NCBI GenBank assembly: GCA_029204225.1
Contig: MU832606.1
Location: forward strand, 1-64,000
Source: Diphasiastrum complanatum
Taxonomy: Eukaryota; Streptophyta; Lycopodiopsida; Lycopodiales; Lycopodiaceae
Direction of reading: 5' to 3'
Length of the DNA stretch: 64,000 nucleotides
A program made the translations under genes and the position numbers. Each line of letters opens with the position of its first letter. Within the stretch, counting starts at the first letter, position 1. The notes beneath the pieces are model-generated. The model searched no databases, was not told the DNA's origin, and worked only from the letters and a program-made list of their open reading frames with translations. Below, one piece after another: positions 21,078 through 33,170 of this stretch.

Positions 21078-22723
21078 ATGAGGAACGAGAGGGAATCCCT
21101 TTCGCAATCAAAAGCTCATGAGTTATATCGCTTGCGACTCACTCCAGACAGCATTATTCTTGAATGGAGCGCGAATGCTGATTCTAGCCCTGGCCTTTGC
21201 TTTTGTGGAGTTCCCGTCTCGTCTTCTGATTCTTGTGCAGCGGAAAGTTCTTCTGCTGTGCAAATGTCATCCGTACATAGCGGCATGGTCCGAAAAGAAA
21301 GCTATCAGTCCCTCGCATCACAGGTAGGAATTCCCTCTTTCCAATCCATTTTCCCTTCTGTCAAACGCCGACGACGTTTCCGATCGAAATATGAATTTCT
21401 GATGATACTCATTATAAGATGTTGCAGGGTAAAGCACGAAAAATATCCATGGATGATTTCTTTCTTTCCAGGAACATTTCTTCTTACTACAATGACGTTT
21501 GCAACAGTTCAAAGCATCTAAACATGCATGATATGAAGATCTATGACAGTAGCCGTCTTCGCCTTCCAGTACTATATTCATCTTCAAATGCATGCAGCGG
21601 GCCGATTGTATCTCTTGCAGAACCGCAACATGGCATGAGAGGAGCGCATACATGGAGTAAGTTTCTGGAAGCTGCCAATGCGGCGGGTAGATTATCTATA
21701 CAGTTGAGCAATGGCTGTATGGATCTTGTGGCGGCTTCATCCGAGACAGAAAGCACTGAATTTGCTTTCAAGAGCTTGGCAGCAGTGCCTTTCAAGTGGG
21801 AGGAGGCTCCAGGCAAGCCTAAGTCTTGTTACAATTTAAATATTCAGGCTCACGATTTGTCTTTAAAGCCGCCTCCTCGTTTATTAGCCGCAGAAACCCG
21901 CAAGAAATCCTCCAATCCTTTGAAGCACAATGGCAGGAGAGGCCTTCTGAATTTTCTAACGGGAAGGCGCTCCCCTAGGCAGGATAGGGAGAAGGTAAGG
22001 GATAATCCTCTGTTTCTTCATCAATTTGCCAATCCGAAGGCAGGGTCCATAGCTAGTTCAATTTCAAGGCCTTCGACCTACTCAGATCGAAATCATACCT
22101 TCAATCTTGAAGCCCCAACCACACAGAGGCAAGGTATATGCTCTGATCAATCACACTCGAATGCGGCAGCAGCTTCGAAAGATCTACCTAGTTTGCAAAA
22201 AAACATGTCTGTACGTGAGGGTGATGGTGCACCAACATCATCCTGTAAAAGCTGGTTGCGAGGTAGACAACATAAAGAGAATAAACCTTTTATTAACAGC
22301 ACCCCTCAGGGTCTCTCCTATCATGCTGAGCCATCGGCTCCAACTCTCCTCACTCACGAGCAGTCAAGAATGCATTATGTTCCTGATGTTAGTCCAAAAA
22401 TGGCAACTGCGAAGGTGGAACTTGGGAATGATCCCCAGCTGACGGAAAAATTTGTCATGGGTGAAGAAAGTTTCGCTTATCCATTCAGTCGATCTTCCTC
22501 GTGTTCTTCGAACTTTGCCCAGAAAGACGCCGGAATTGCAAACAAACCTATAACGCCACACCACCATCTGCGTTCTACTGTGCATGTAAGTACGAGTGAT
22601 CACCTTGAAAGCAATATTATCACACAGAAATTAACAGCAATTGTCCAGATTGATCGATCAGTTCAAGGTGAGAAATTGGTTTTCTTCTGCATTGTACTTT
22701 TGGATTGTTTCTTAACTTGCTGA
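21078..22723 (+). CDS. DUF688-like plant protein, two exons
   Basis: Exon 1 runs from the ATG at 21078 to 21323 (82 codons, donor CAG|GTAGGA). Exon 2 starts at 21428 after TTGCAG and stays open to the TGA at 22721, giving about 513 residues. The core VPFKWEEAPGKPK, with the downstream PPPRLL, is the pattern seen in plant DUF688 proteins, whose function is unknown. The rest is Ser/Pro/Gln-rich and basic in places (NGRRGLLNFLTGRRSPRQDR), with no membrane span and no signal peptide, so probably a disordered nuclear or cytosolic protein. A strong donor at 22668 (TTCAAG|GTGAGA) suggests exon 2 may instead end at 22667 and splice to a further exon I could not identify; the last 18 residues would then be intronic. 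An upstream in-frame ATG at 21024 would add 18 residues. Confidence 0.65.
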
Positions 22724-24240
22724 CATCTAATTGAAGTTTTCTGGCTGTTTGACACGTCCAACTTTGCTCTCAGCAAGTGATAAAATATTTTACTCTGTCT
22801 CTGGGCAAACAAACTTACAGAAAGGATCAGCTGCATGGCAAATACTTGTAAAGCTTCTGTAACGAGAGAATCGTAATCATTTCCCTCTATGTAATTTTCT
22901 CCAGTCCTGGCAGCCAGTTGTAAATGGGGTTATCAAATTGATTATTGGTGATATTTCTCAAAATGTTGTCTGCTACTAAATCTAAATCCAGCTACCTTTG
23001 GTTGTAAGGGAGAACAAATCAGAACCTACAGAGGAGCATATCTCAAAACCAGGAGACGTCTAAATTCTCTGTGGTTTTAATATGGGAGAACCAATCATCC
23101 AGGGCAAAAACATAGCTTTGACAATTATTCTCTGTAGAGGGCTCCAACTTCTCCAAGCTCTTTGGTCACCTTCTTGTCATTCTACTGTCAAGATTGAAGC
23201 AAATATTATGGCTATGTAATTTTTGGCTTTTGACAAGATTGTTTTGACATAAGCTTGTCCTTCTTTTCTCGTCTTCAGGCTGTGTTTATAAGAGTAGTTT
23301 AGTTCAAAGAATTGATTTTGTATTGACAATAAGCGATGTCTATGAACACGCTATTGTTTCTGAAAATTTGCTAAAAGATGCTCTAGTTTGTAAATCCGTA
23401 TGCAGTGAAGCAAACACTGTATCTTCGTAATCAACCATCTGCTCATGCCACTGTGCACGTTCTAGTTTATGGCAAGTATCACTTGAACTCATCTTTTTTC
23501 CATCAATCCTGAGCCGAGGATCCATGCTTGAAAGTCTCTGAAATTCAAGCCTCAGTCTGCGTTGATCTAGAAGACAACGCGTGAAGATTTCCAGTGGGAG
23601 CCCACTAGTTGCAGTCATGTATAAACTGCTGCACTTCGGAAGGAGCAACCTGTTATCAAAGGCCCAGTCTCTGTTACTTGATGAACTCGCAATTCAAACT
23701 GAGCAAGATTCTCAAGAGCTTGTGTCCATTTGTGCTGCATGAATCTCGAAGGCATATAAACGCAAACCATGGTCGATTGAAGCCCAATCCTGACCAGCGT
23801 ACAAACTTGAAGTTTAAATGTTTCTCAGCAATGGCAAGCCTGTACCTGCCAGTACAAGCTGAAGAAACAAGAATCTGCTGGGGAACATGCCAGATGATGC
23901 AGATATTGATCTGAACATAAGTTCTTGAAGATGCCACAAAGTATAACAACAGCCATATGTGTTCAAAAATTCAGTCACCAAGGGCATAACTAGATGCATA
24001 GAATATAACACATACAACACAAACTTCAAGACCTTCCCTAAAATAGAAGCTTGATTCACAGTAGATAACTTGTAGATGCTTGATCATGGTGAGATGTCAA
24101 CAGTAAAGCAACTTATATATGTAGATTTGATGCTATATGAGACATCTAGGTAGTTACTCAGAAAAGCACGTCAATACAAATACATCTCATATCTACATTA
24201 CTGTCTTTTACTATGATGCTATATATGTAAAGGCAGTTCT
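22724..24240. other. 3' flank of the DUF688-like gene, with an unassigned minus-strand frame
   Basis: A minus-strand frame at 23648-23340 (102 codons, containing FTRCLLDQRRLRLEFQRLSSMDPRLRIDG) has protein-like composition. An adjoining open stretch lies at 23949-23674. A splice-acceptor-like ..ACAG precedes the first. I recognise no domain in either. They could be exons of an unknown minus-strand gene, or chance. The remainder could hold the last exon or 3' UTR of the DUF688-like gene. Confidence 0.3.
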
Positions 24241-24241
24241 A

Positions 24242-24472
<231 letters not shown>

Positions 24473-24596
24473 CTCGTCGTTGACGTGCGAGTAGCGATGG
24501 TTTAGGAGGAAAAGCCGATGGTTGTTGCATTGCAGGTGGCCGATGTGTGTGTGTGTGTATGTACGTACATGGCCGAAGTACGGTGGGTGGACGTCT

Positions 24597-25612
24597 GATT
24601 TTGGGTATCGAAAAAAATTTGATTTTTGGGTATCCAAAAATAACAAATTTTCCGAGTGAATCCTATATCGAAAATTTTTGACCGTATCGAAAAATTCTAA
24701 TTTTGGGTATAAAATTTTTTGATTTTGGGTATCGAAAAATTCTGATTTTGGGTATTGAAAAATCACAAATTTTCCGAGTCGATTCCGTATCGAAAAATTC
24801 TGATTTTGGGTATCAAAAAATTTCTGATTTTGGGCATCGAAAAATTTTGATTTTGGGTATCGAAAAAGTCTGATTGTGGGTATTATAAAAAAAGTCTGAT
24901 TTTGGGTATCGAAATATCACGAATTTTGGGTATTGAAAAATTCTGATTTGGGTATTGAAAATTTATTTTGGGTATCGAAAATTTATTTTGGGTATAAAAA
25001 ATTTACAAATTTTTCGGGTGGATCTCGTATCTTAAATTCTAATTTTGGGTTTCGTTTTACGAATTTTCAATCCCGTATCGAAAAATTCTGATTTTTAGGT
25101 ATCAAAAATTTCTGATTTTGGGTATCGAAAATTTACGAATTTCCCAAGTCAATTCCATATCGAAAAATTCTGATTTTGGGTATCGAAAATTTACGAATTT
25201 TCTAGATCAATCCCATATCAAAAAATTTTGATTTTCGGTATCGAAAAAATATGAATTTTTCAAGTCGATCCCGTATTGAAATTTTTTGAATTTTCCAAGT
25301 CGATCCCATATCGCAAAATCCTAATTTTGGGTATCAAAAAATTACGAACTTTTCAAGTCAATTCCGTATCAAAAAATTCTGATTTTGGGTATCAAAATAT
25401 TCTAATTTGGGTATCAAAAATTACAAATTTTTCGAGTCAATCCCATATCAAAAAATTCTAATTTTGGGTATCCAAAAATTCTGATTTTGGATATTAAAGG
25501 ATGAAATTTTTTTCGAGTCGATCTCGTATCGAAAATTTCTAATTTTGGGTATCAAAGAATTATAAATTTTTCGAGTCAATCGGTATCGAAAAATTCTGAT
25601 TCTGGATTTCAA
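24597..25612. repeat. Degenerate AT-rich minisatellite, GGGTATCGAAAAATT-type units
   Basis: About 25 copies of a GGGTATCGAAAA-like word alternate with TTCTGATTTT over roughly 1 kb. Some units carry a CCGTATCGAAAA variant with TTTTCGAGTC. Unit lengths are mostly 22-30 bp or multiples, and divergence between units is high. Confidence 0.93.
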
Positions 25613-25699
25613 TCTTTGGGTCGGAAAAATTTGATGATTTTTTTGATGTTTTGTTAAAAAAATTGAGTTTTCTTTTTCTGGCTTTTGTATAAGTACATA

Positions 25700-25755
25700 C
25701 AGGTTTCAAGATGCTCATTATTGAATGGATTTGAGGCTAAGCATTGAAATCCAAT
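25700..25755 (-). repeat. Copia LTR terminus related to family A
   Basis: TTTCAAGATGCTCATTA...GATTTGAGGCTAAGCATTGAAATCCAATA parallels the last 50 bp of the family-A LTRs (14478-14528 and 19540-19590). It lies just downstream of the minisatellite, and a GTGTCGCATTTTTTG box follows at 25781, as also found in family-A LTRs. Confidence 0.65.
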
Positions 25756-26023
25756 AGAAACTGCCTAAAATGGGGACGTAGTGTCGCATTTTTTGGGGAA
25801 GGGGTTGATGGGCAATGGATGACCGACGATCTGCTACATTTATTATAACCACTTTTGAATGTACAAAGTAGGTAGGTTGTTTACGCGGTGTCGTGGGTTG
25901 GATTTATAACCGACAGTCTCGAAATTTACACTGTATCGAAAATACACAAAGACTCAGAAAATATACACAGACTCGAGAAATTATACAATGACTCGAAAAA
26001 TATACAATATATCGAAGTCTTCG

Positions 26024-26029
<6 letters not shown>

Positions 26030-26113
<84 letters not shown>
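26030..26113. repeat. (GA)n microsatellite, 84 bp
   Basis: Uninterrupted AG dinucleotide tract of about 42 repeats. The open frames across it, of repeated Arg-Glu or Ser-Leu, are artefacts. Confidence 0.98.
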
Positions 26114-26114
<1 letters not shown>

Positions 26115-26680
26115 GTCCCATATATCGTTGATGGGCATTGCCGACGACAATCTAGTGGGTATGCCCCTCATTGACAAGCGACTGACGATTTCGGTGATGG
26201 GTGATCTGGGTAACGGGTGACGGGCGGCCAGCGATATCGTTGACAGGCGAGCATTTTGGATAGAGGACATTTTGGGTGGTGATCGATAGTTTTGGCGTGC
26301 GGTCGATGCTTCAGATGAGAACTGATAGATAAGAAAGATACATGGAAGTTCCTTGAACTTCAAAATGGATGTGAGTTCTCATGAAGGGCATGCTACCAAT
26401 TTAAGCATTATTATGCGCCAATCTAAGAAAATGATTGTTGTGTTGGTTCTTCACCAGGTAACCCTCCAATATTTCAAGTGCTCCAGTTTTAAGTTTGTCT
26501 TCAAACTCCCAAGAAGCCTCAATGAGTGGAGCTCATAGCCACTTCACTAAATATTCACATTGAATACCAAATCACATTCTAAGTGCCAATACTCATTCTA
26601 AAACAAGTCGACTTTTTGTATCATCAAGTGTTGTTGGCAGGTAAACGGATTTCGTGTTGCCGATCAAATCACTCTTTCAA
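26114..26680. other. Non-coding sequence
   Basis: No recognisable gene, RNA or repeat end between the GA tract and the gypsy fragment. Confidence 0.4.
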
Positions 26681-26683
26681 ATT

Positions 26684-26999
26684 TTACCATTTGAGTATTG
26701 AGATATGAAACAGTATATCCAAAGTTGATGGCAGTGCCAATCGATAAGCCACTAGGTTGATCTTTTTCGTGATATAATCGGGACCAACATAAGGGTGAAC
26801 AAACTTATGTGATAGCTTTTTTGAAAATGCGATATTTTTGGTGTTCAGCCAAACTTGATCACCTTCATTCACTTCTAGTTCTCATCGATGTGGATTCATG
26901 TCGGCTGTCGTGCTGCATTGTGATTGCTCCAAGAACACCTTCACCTCTGCAAGCTTCATGTACAACTAGTTGATGGATTCCTCCATATTAGAAACTAAC
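26684..26999 (-). pseudogene. Ty3/gypsy integrase C-terminal fragment
   Basis: Minus-strand frame with a gypsy integrase tail: LYMKLAEVKVFLEQSQ, then a stop, then EGDQVWLNTKNI, FVHPYVGPDYITKKINLVAYRLALP and FHISILK, the module that precedes the chromodomain position. No catalytic core is present. The upstream part is cut off by a copia LTR at about 27000. Confidence 0.85.
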
Positions 27000-27251
27000 A
27001 TCAATCAGATAAACAGTAAAGAGAGATCACACACTAACCCAAGAGAACACTTCTGAATTGTATTTTACAAAAGAGACTGAAAGGTGCATATACACAGTCT
27101 ATTTTTTGTGGAGTACCGTTGCATGGCAGTTCGTGTACCGTCAAATTGGCACTCATGCATACTATCACAAAAGCAGTAAAAAGCGCGAAATCACTACTAA
27201 ACACGGAAAGTCATGAACTGCGAGAGAAACTCGGACTTACTTATTCTAACA
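27000..27251 (-). repeat. Family-C copia LTR, minus orientation
   Basis: This segment is an inverted copy of the LTR at 30534-30835. Shared parts include TGTTAGAATAAGTAAG, the tRNA-distal middle around TTCATGACTTTCCGTGTTTAG, and the end TTACTGTTTATCTGATTG. It lacks about 50 bp that the right copy has. The sequence beyond its inner end is not purine-rich, so its polypurine tract has been lost. Confidence 0.85.
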
Positions 27252-27417
27252 CTTCCGTCATACTGGCCTAGTTATGGCCATGAATCTCACATATAGCTGA
27301 CTTCACAGATTTATTCTTGTTGTCAGTGTGATTTTTATCCACCATACTTACGCAATGGAGGTGCTGAGGAGCCTGTCCAAGAGTCAGTGGATGGTGGCAC
27401 TAGCCAGCTTCTTCAAA

Positions 27418-27648
27418 TTAGTCATATGTATCCTCATCATCAGCATCAAAATTTTTAGAGTTTTCGTCTGCCGCTTCTGATTCGATCAAATCAATATCTG
27501 CATTGCAAACTTCAAAAAATTCTTCTTCGTCCTCCGATGAATCATTATTCTCATAACATTCAAAATAATTTACATCGATATTTGATGCCTTAGAGAATAT
27601 ATTAAGATCATATGAAGAATATTCTGAAGTGAAACTGGTGCCACTCAT
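27418..27648 (-). other. Short acidic open frame of unknown origin
   Basis: 76 codons, rich in Asp and Glu (ENNDSSEDEEEFFEV and ENSKNFDADDEDTYD). It lies between a copia RNase H end and the LTR, where copia elements normally have little sequence. No domain is recognised. It may be captured DNA, a fragment of another element, or chance. Confidence 0.3.
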
Positions 27649-27759
27649 CGGAGTCTCACCTTCATATTTATCATGGTTCTAGGTAATAATATGTTCTTCT
27701 GGTCTGCCATGATTACTTTTCTCACCAGTCTAAAATCTTAGTTCTCTGGACTTCCAGTG

Positions 27760-28400
27760 TACACTTGCTAGATATATCATCAACTTGTAACAACGTGGAA
27801 CAGTGTATACTTATATCTTCAGATTGTAGCTTTTCATCACAAAGTGATATTTTACCTCAATATGTTTTGTCCTCGCGTGAAAGACGGGATTCTTAGCCAA
27901 TTGTATTCCACTCTTGCTATCACAGAAAATAACAGTAGAATTTACCTACTTCATGCCAATTTCACATAACAACTTATGCAGCCAAATAGCTTTCTGGGTG
28001 GCAGAACTTAACGCTTTATATTTGGCTTCTGTAGAAGAAAGAGAAATGGTGTCTTGTTTCTTGCTAGACCATGAAAAACAACCGCTACCAAAATTGAAAG
28101 CATAACCTGTTGTTGACTTTCTATCATCTACATTTGCTACCCAATCAACGTCAACATAACCCTGCAACTTAGGTAAAGCATTTTGTCTTTTGTAGATCAG
28201 GCCAAGGTTAGGTGTACCTTTCACATACCTCAAAGTCCTTTTTGCAACTTTCCAATGGTCCATAGTGGTGATGACATGAATTGGCTAATCAAACTTACAG
28301 CATAATAGATATCAGGTTGTGTAGTCGTAAGATATATCAAACTCCCAACTAGCTGACGAAATAAAGTAGTGTCAACATGTGCACTATCATCTAAAGGAGT
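27760..28400 (-). pseudogene. Family-C copia RT end and RNase H, minus strand
   Basis: Minus-strand reading from the join at about 28400: [33 protein letters not shown] (late RT, with one stop just upstream in another frame), KVAKRTLRYVKGTPNLGLIYKR, then RNase H with GYVDVDWVANVDDRKSTTGY and SLSSTEAKYKALSSATQKAIWL, then QLAKNPVFHARTKHIEVKYHF to about 27780. Gag, protease, integrase and the YVDD part of RT are absent, because a second copia half begins here in the opposite direction. Confidence 0.9.
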
Positions 28401-30476
28401 CACGAGACCAGTTGATAGCTATTGGAGAGCCAATAAGAGATGTTGAGCTAGTTCACACAGCTATAAATGGCCTATATGAAAATTTCCAAATGTTTGCAAG
28501 TGGCATTGCTTCGATAGAGAGGCTACCAACATTAAAAAACCTTCATGGCATCATCCTATAGGAGGAACAAAGGCGTGAAGTGGTAAAAACTTGACTTCCC
28601 ACATTGGAAGATCAAGCAATGCTAGCCAAAGGGAAGCATAAATACAAGCAATAATCCAAGAAGTCGAATGTGGAGGATGACAATCAAGGATCCACATCAG
28701 GCAAGAAGAAGAAAGGCAATTGTTTCTATTGCCAAAAGCCTGGACATTGGGCAAGAGATTGTCGCAAGAAGAAGACGGATATTAAGAGGGGCAAAGTGAA
28801 GCAGTTGACCAATTTTGTCGAAGAAGAGAATGATAGCGATAACAAAGATCAAGGCACGGCATTTGCGACAACATTAGCATCACAACATTCCATTGATCAT
28901 ACACATTGGTACGTGGACTCAGGGGCAACAAGACACATGACTGGCAACAAGTCATGGTTTAAAAACCTGGAACTTATTGAGTAAGGAGGAAGAGTTGTGG
29001 CATTCCACAAGGGAGAGGAAGGAACCTGACAGGTTTCAAGTAAATCTTGCACTTACGAGTGATATTATTTCATCTACTAAACTCTCTTGCTTTGAGGAGG
29101 CCAAAAATCAAGAGATATGGCAAAAAGCAATGCAAGAGGAGATTGATTCCATCAAACACCATGACACATGGGAGATAGTGGATCTTCCAAAGGGCAAAAG
29201 ACCCATTGGTAACAAGTGGGTATACAAGACAAAGTACAATGCCGATGGAACTATTGCAAAACACAAAGCAAGGCTTGTAGTAAAGGGCTATGCGCAAAGT
29301 AAGGGCATTGACTACAGATTGACGTAAAGTTCGCATTCCTGAATGGTAAGCTTGAAGAAGAAGTGTACATGGATCAACCCAGTGGCTTTGTGATACATGG
29401 CATGGAAGACAAAGTGTGCAAGCTGAAGAAAGCCTTGTACGGATTGAAACAAGCACCACATGCTTGGTATAGGCACTTTCATGAGCATCTCCTATCTAGA
29501 GGTTTGACGCGCACTTCTTCATATTTCAATCTTTACTACTTTGCTCGTGACTCTAGTATCACACTGATTGTGCTGTATATAGACGACCTCATAATCACAG
29601 GACATGATAATGATTTGATTGGTGCAATCAAGAAAGACTTATCTTCTAGTTTTGATATGACTGATCTTGGCTTGATGCACTACTGTTTGGGAGTGGGGCA
29701 AGGTTGCAATAGCATCGCACTAATACAAACAAAGCACGTGAATGAGATTTTGAAGCGTTTCAAAATGTGCGACAGCAAGCCAGTATCCACACCTGTGGAG
29801 GTTGGTAAGAAACTATCTAACCATGATGAGAGTGCACTAGTTGATGCCACTTTATTTCATCAATTAGTTGGTTCACTGATTTACCTCGCAACTACTTGTC
29901 CTGACATAAGTTATGCTGTAAGCATTGTAAGTCAATTCATGGCTACTCCTAGAGAGATTCATTGAAAAACAGCGAAGAGAATTCTTCGTTATGTGAAGGG
30001 CACATTAACCCATGGATTGTTGTATGAGAGGCATCATACTTTACCAGTTTTCAAGGCTTTGTTGATTCAGATTGGACAAGCCGTATTGATGACAAGAGAT
30101 CTACCACAAGTTTTGTATTTCATGTTGGTAATGGTGTATTCTCTTGGTCAAGTAAGAAACAAGACACAATTGCTCTTTCTACTACAGAAGCAGAATACAA
30201 AGCACTATGTTCAACTACGTAGGAAGCAGTTTGGCTAAGAAGAATGTTAGAAGACATTGGAATTCCGCAGAATAACCCTACTGCGATCAAATGTGACAGT
30301 CAAAGTGCTATACAGCTAGCTAAAAATCCTGTATTTCATGCATGCACAAAGCATATAGATATTAAGTATCATTTCATTAGAGAGAAGTTATTATCTAATG
30401 AAAAAGACGTAGTGCATTGTAAAACAGAGAATAAGTTAGCTGATATATTCACTAACCTTTAAGTACTGATAAGTTT
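28401..30476 (+). pseudogene. Family-C copia gag, protease, RT and RNase H with internal deletions
   Basis: Plus strand. Gag core SRDQLIAIGEPIRDVELV (28400-28550), then stops; a zinc knuckle CFYCQKPGHWARDC (about 28720-28765) and the protease box WYVDSGATRHMT (about 28910-28945) lie in one frame. Integrase is missing. RT resumes at WEIVDLPKGKRPIGNKWVYKTKYNADG (29165-29250), loses a short stretch near 29325, then runs through [28 protein letters not shown] and the catalytic YIDD (about 29578) to 29965. RNase H follows in shifted frames: RILRYVKGTLTHGLLY, then CDSQSAIQLAKNPVF and HIDIKYHFIREKLLS, ending near 30462. A polypurine tract (cttaagggagag) and LTR follow. Deletions remove integrase, and several frame breaks remain. 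Confidence 0.92.
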
Positions 30477-30533
30477 GAGTTTTTTTAGAAAAAAGCTCTT
30501 TGTAAAGAAGATAAACTAGGGCTTAAGGGAGAG

Positions 30534-30835
30534 TGTTAGAATAAGTAAGCCCAAGTTTCTCTCACAGTTCATGACTTTCCGTGTTTAGCAGTGATTTCGA
30601 GCTTTTTACTGCTTTTGTGATAGTATGCATTAGTGCTAGTTTGACGGTACACGTAGTGTAAGTTGGGACATGTGTCTCGTAATGGGGACCGAACTGCCAT
30701 GCAGCAGTACTCCACAAAAATTAGACTGTGTATATGTACCTTTCAGTCTCTTTTGTAAAATACAGTTCAAAAGTGTTCTCTTGGGTTGGTGTGTGATCTC
30801 TCTTTACTGTTTATCTGATTGATGTTAGATTGCTT
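30534..30835 (+). repeat. Family-C copia 3' LTR, plus orientation
   Basis: Starts TGTTAGAATAAG directly after a polypurine tract. Similarity to the inverted copy at 27000-27251 stops at GATGTTAG near 30829. Gypsy coding sequence resumes immediately afterwards. Confidence 0.87.
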
Positions 30836-30849
30836 GCAAATTAGCTAAC

Positions 30850-33170
30850 TATACTGCCTGTACGATCCTTGACATAAAGGTATTTTTCCGCCTGATTCTA
30901 CAAAGCTAATCGAACTAGCACCCAGAAAATATGTGCATGTTTCGAAGTCCCTTGGAGAGACTGAATTAGCAAAATTTACTGAACTATTGAAAGAGTACCA
31001 ATATGTATTTGCTTGGTCGCTCGATGATTTGAAAGGAATATCTCCGGAATTTGGTGAGCACTGCATTGGATCTTTCCTGTTCGACAAAGGCAGTATCGTC
31101 TTAATTAAAGTACTCTTTAATGGTAAAGGATGAACTCAACAAGCATCTTAAGACAGGTATTATCTATCTAGTCTTAAGTAGTGAATGGATATCACCTATT
31201 GTTGTAGTTCCAAAGAAGAAGTCTAGCAAGATTCGAATTTTCCAGGATTTCCAAAAGTTGAATGCTGCTACAAAGAAAAATCCCATCCATTATCTTTCAC
31301 GAATTTTATTTTAGACCAAGTCGCTGGACAAGAACGTTACAGTTTCTGTGATGGCTTCTCTGGTTATAATCAAGTCGGAGTAAAGAAGGAGGATCGACCA
31401 AAGACTACTTTTACTATTGATTGGAGTACTTATGCCTACAATAGAATGCCCTTCGGTCTTTGTAACACACCAACTACTTTCCAAAGAATTATGATGCTGA
31501 TTTTTGCTGCTTTTCTAAGAACATTTCTCGAAATTTTCATTGATGATTTCTATGTTTACAGTAATATTAAGACTCATATACATAAACTAAAGCTTACATT
31601 GCAAACGTGTCGAGATACTTGTTTATCCCTTCACCCCAAAAAATGTTTTTTCGGTATGAGAGAAGGTATACTTCTGGGTCACAGAATATCCAAGGGAGTT
31701 ATTGAAGTCGACAAAGATAAACTCGAAGTATCTGGATGAATAGCTCACTAGGTTTTGTTGCTACAAGAGTTCACTTATCAAGTAGAGCTTCGTCAAGGAA
31801 AGTATCATACCAACGTTGATTATCTTTCACAGCTTAGTATGAGAAAGATTAAAGAGATGTTAAACGACAACTTTCCAGATGAAAATTTATTCGAGATATC
31901 TTCTACGAATTCTTTATATTTTGATGTTATTATTTATCTTAAAGAACAGATATATCCTGACATATATGATTTGGAGAAGAAGACAATATTTCAATATAAG
32001 ATTGCATCTTATACTATCATTAACAATGTTTTGTATAAGCTTGGTGCAGATCATCAACTAAGAAGGTGTCTTGAAGTGGAAGATATACTAAAGGTTATTC
32101 AAGCTTTACATTCCGAAGACGCTGGTGGAAAATTTGCTTTGAAGAACACTGTTAATAAGATTTTGACCGCCAAGTATTGGTGGCCTACCATGTTCAAGGA
32201 TGTTTCTATTTATATTGGATCTTGTGATCCATGCCAGAGATCTAGTAAACCAACAAAATCTATGAGTTTGTCGTTGACGCCAGTCATTCCACTTGCACCA
32301 TTTGAGAAGTGGGGGATTGATTTTGTCGGACCAATTAAACCAGTAACTCGACACAGAAAATGTTGATATATTTTGGTTGCAACGGATTATGCGACAAAAA
32401 ATATTGAAGTGGAAGCGACGAAATGAAACGATGCAAAAATTGTCGCTGTTTTCTATTCAGGTCTATAATTACATGATATGGGTGTCCTGTTAGGCAGTGA
32501 TCGTGGTACTCATTTTGTAAATGATACAATTCGTTTACTGATGACATATTTTCTGATCAAACACAGAAAGACAACCCTATATCATCTGAAAGCCAATGGT
32601 TTAACTGAAAGAGCGAATGGTATTTTATGCAAGATTCTTAACAAGATTACTGTTGCACATGCTACAGATTGGGATCAGAAGCTATCTTCAGTGCTCTGGG
32701 CATATAGAAACACGGGAAAGATCACAACAAAATAGACTCCTTATTTCCTTACATATGGTATGCATCCAATTCTCGATTGGATTCGAGATGTCAACTTTTC
32801 GAATACAAGCAGAACAAACAAAAGAAGATTGTATTAATGAAAGATTGTTAACTATCAAAGAATTGTCCGAATCATGAAACCATTCGATGAAGATTACAGA
32901 GAAAATATAGGAGGCGCGAAAGAAAAAACATGATACTCGTATCAAAACTGTTAATCTTAAGGTCGATGATTATGCTTTGATATATGGCAGTCGTCATCAA
33001 AAATTTTCTGGAAAGCTACATATGAGATGGATGGGACCGTACAAGGTTATTGAAGTATTTGAAAATGGTTCTGTCCAACTTCAGTCATTGGATGGTGAAT
33101 TATTGCCAACATGTATTAACGGTTCCAAACTGAAGAAATATTATCTTCGACGAAGGGAGAATTTTTTGTG
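30850..33170 (+). pseudogene. Ty3/gypsy pol: RT, RNase H remnant, integrase (5'-truncated)
   Basis: Plus strand, starting in the segment before RT (FTELLKEYQYVFAWSLDDLKGI). RT follows: ISPIVVVPKKKSSKIRIF, then FCDGFSGYNQVGVKKEDRPKTTF, then MPFGLCNTPTTFQRIM and the catalytic FIDDFYVYS (about 31535), ending at a stop at 31737. Most of RNase H is deleted; coding resumes at FTYQVELRQGKYHTNVDYLSQ. Integrase has a zinc region with SCDPCQR (about 32218), a core with KWGIDFVGPI, then stops near 32365 and 32425, then GSDRGTHFVND (second Asp) and ANGLTERANGIL (Glu). It finishes with the C-terminal module KLHMRWMGPYKVIEVFENG. Multiple stops make it inactive. Its 5' part was cut off where the family-C copia material was inserted. 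Confidence 0.92.

Noticed and set aside
24597-25612. CRISPR-like array of regular repeats
   Set aside because: Units are degenerate, there are no unique spacers of constant length, and the setting is a plant genome.
25888-26363. Open frames on both strands across 26030-26113
   Set aside because: They are produced by the uninterrupted GA tract.
29070-29459. Minus-strand 129-codon frame
   Set aside because: Antisense shadow of the plus-strand copia RT, which has the conserved motifs.
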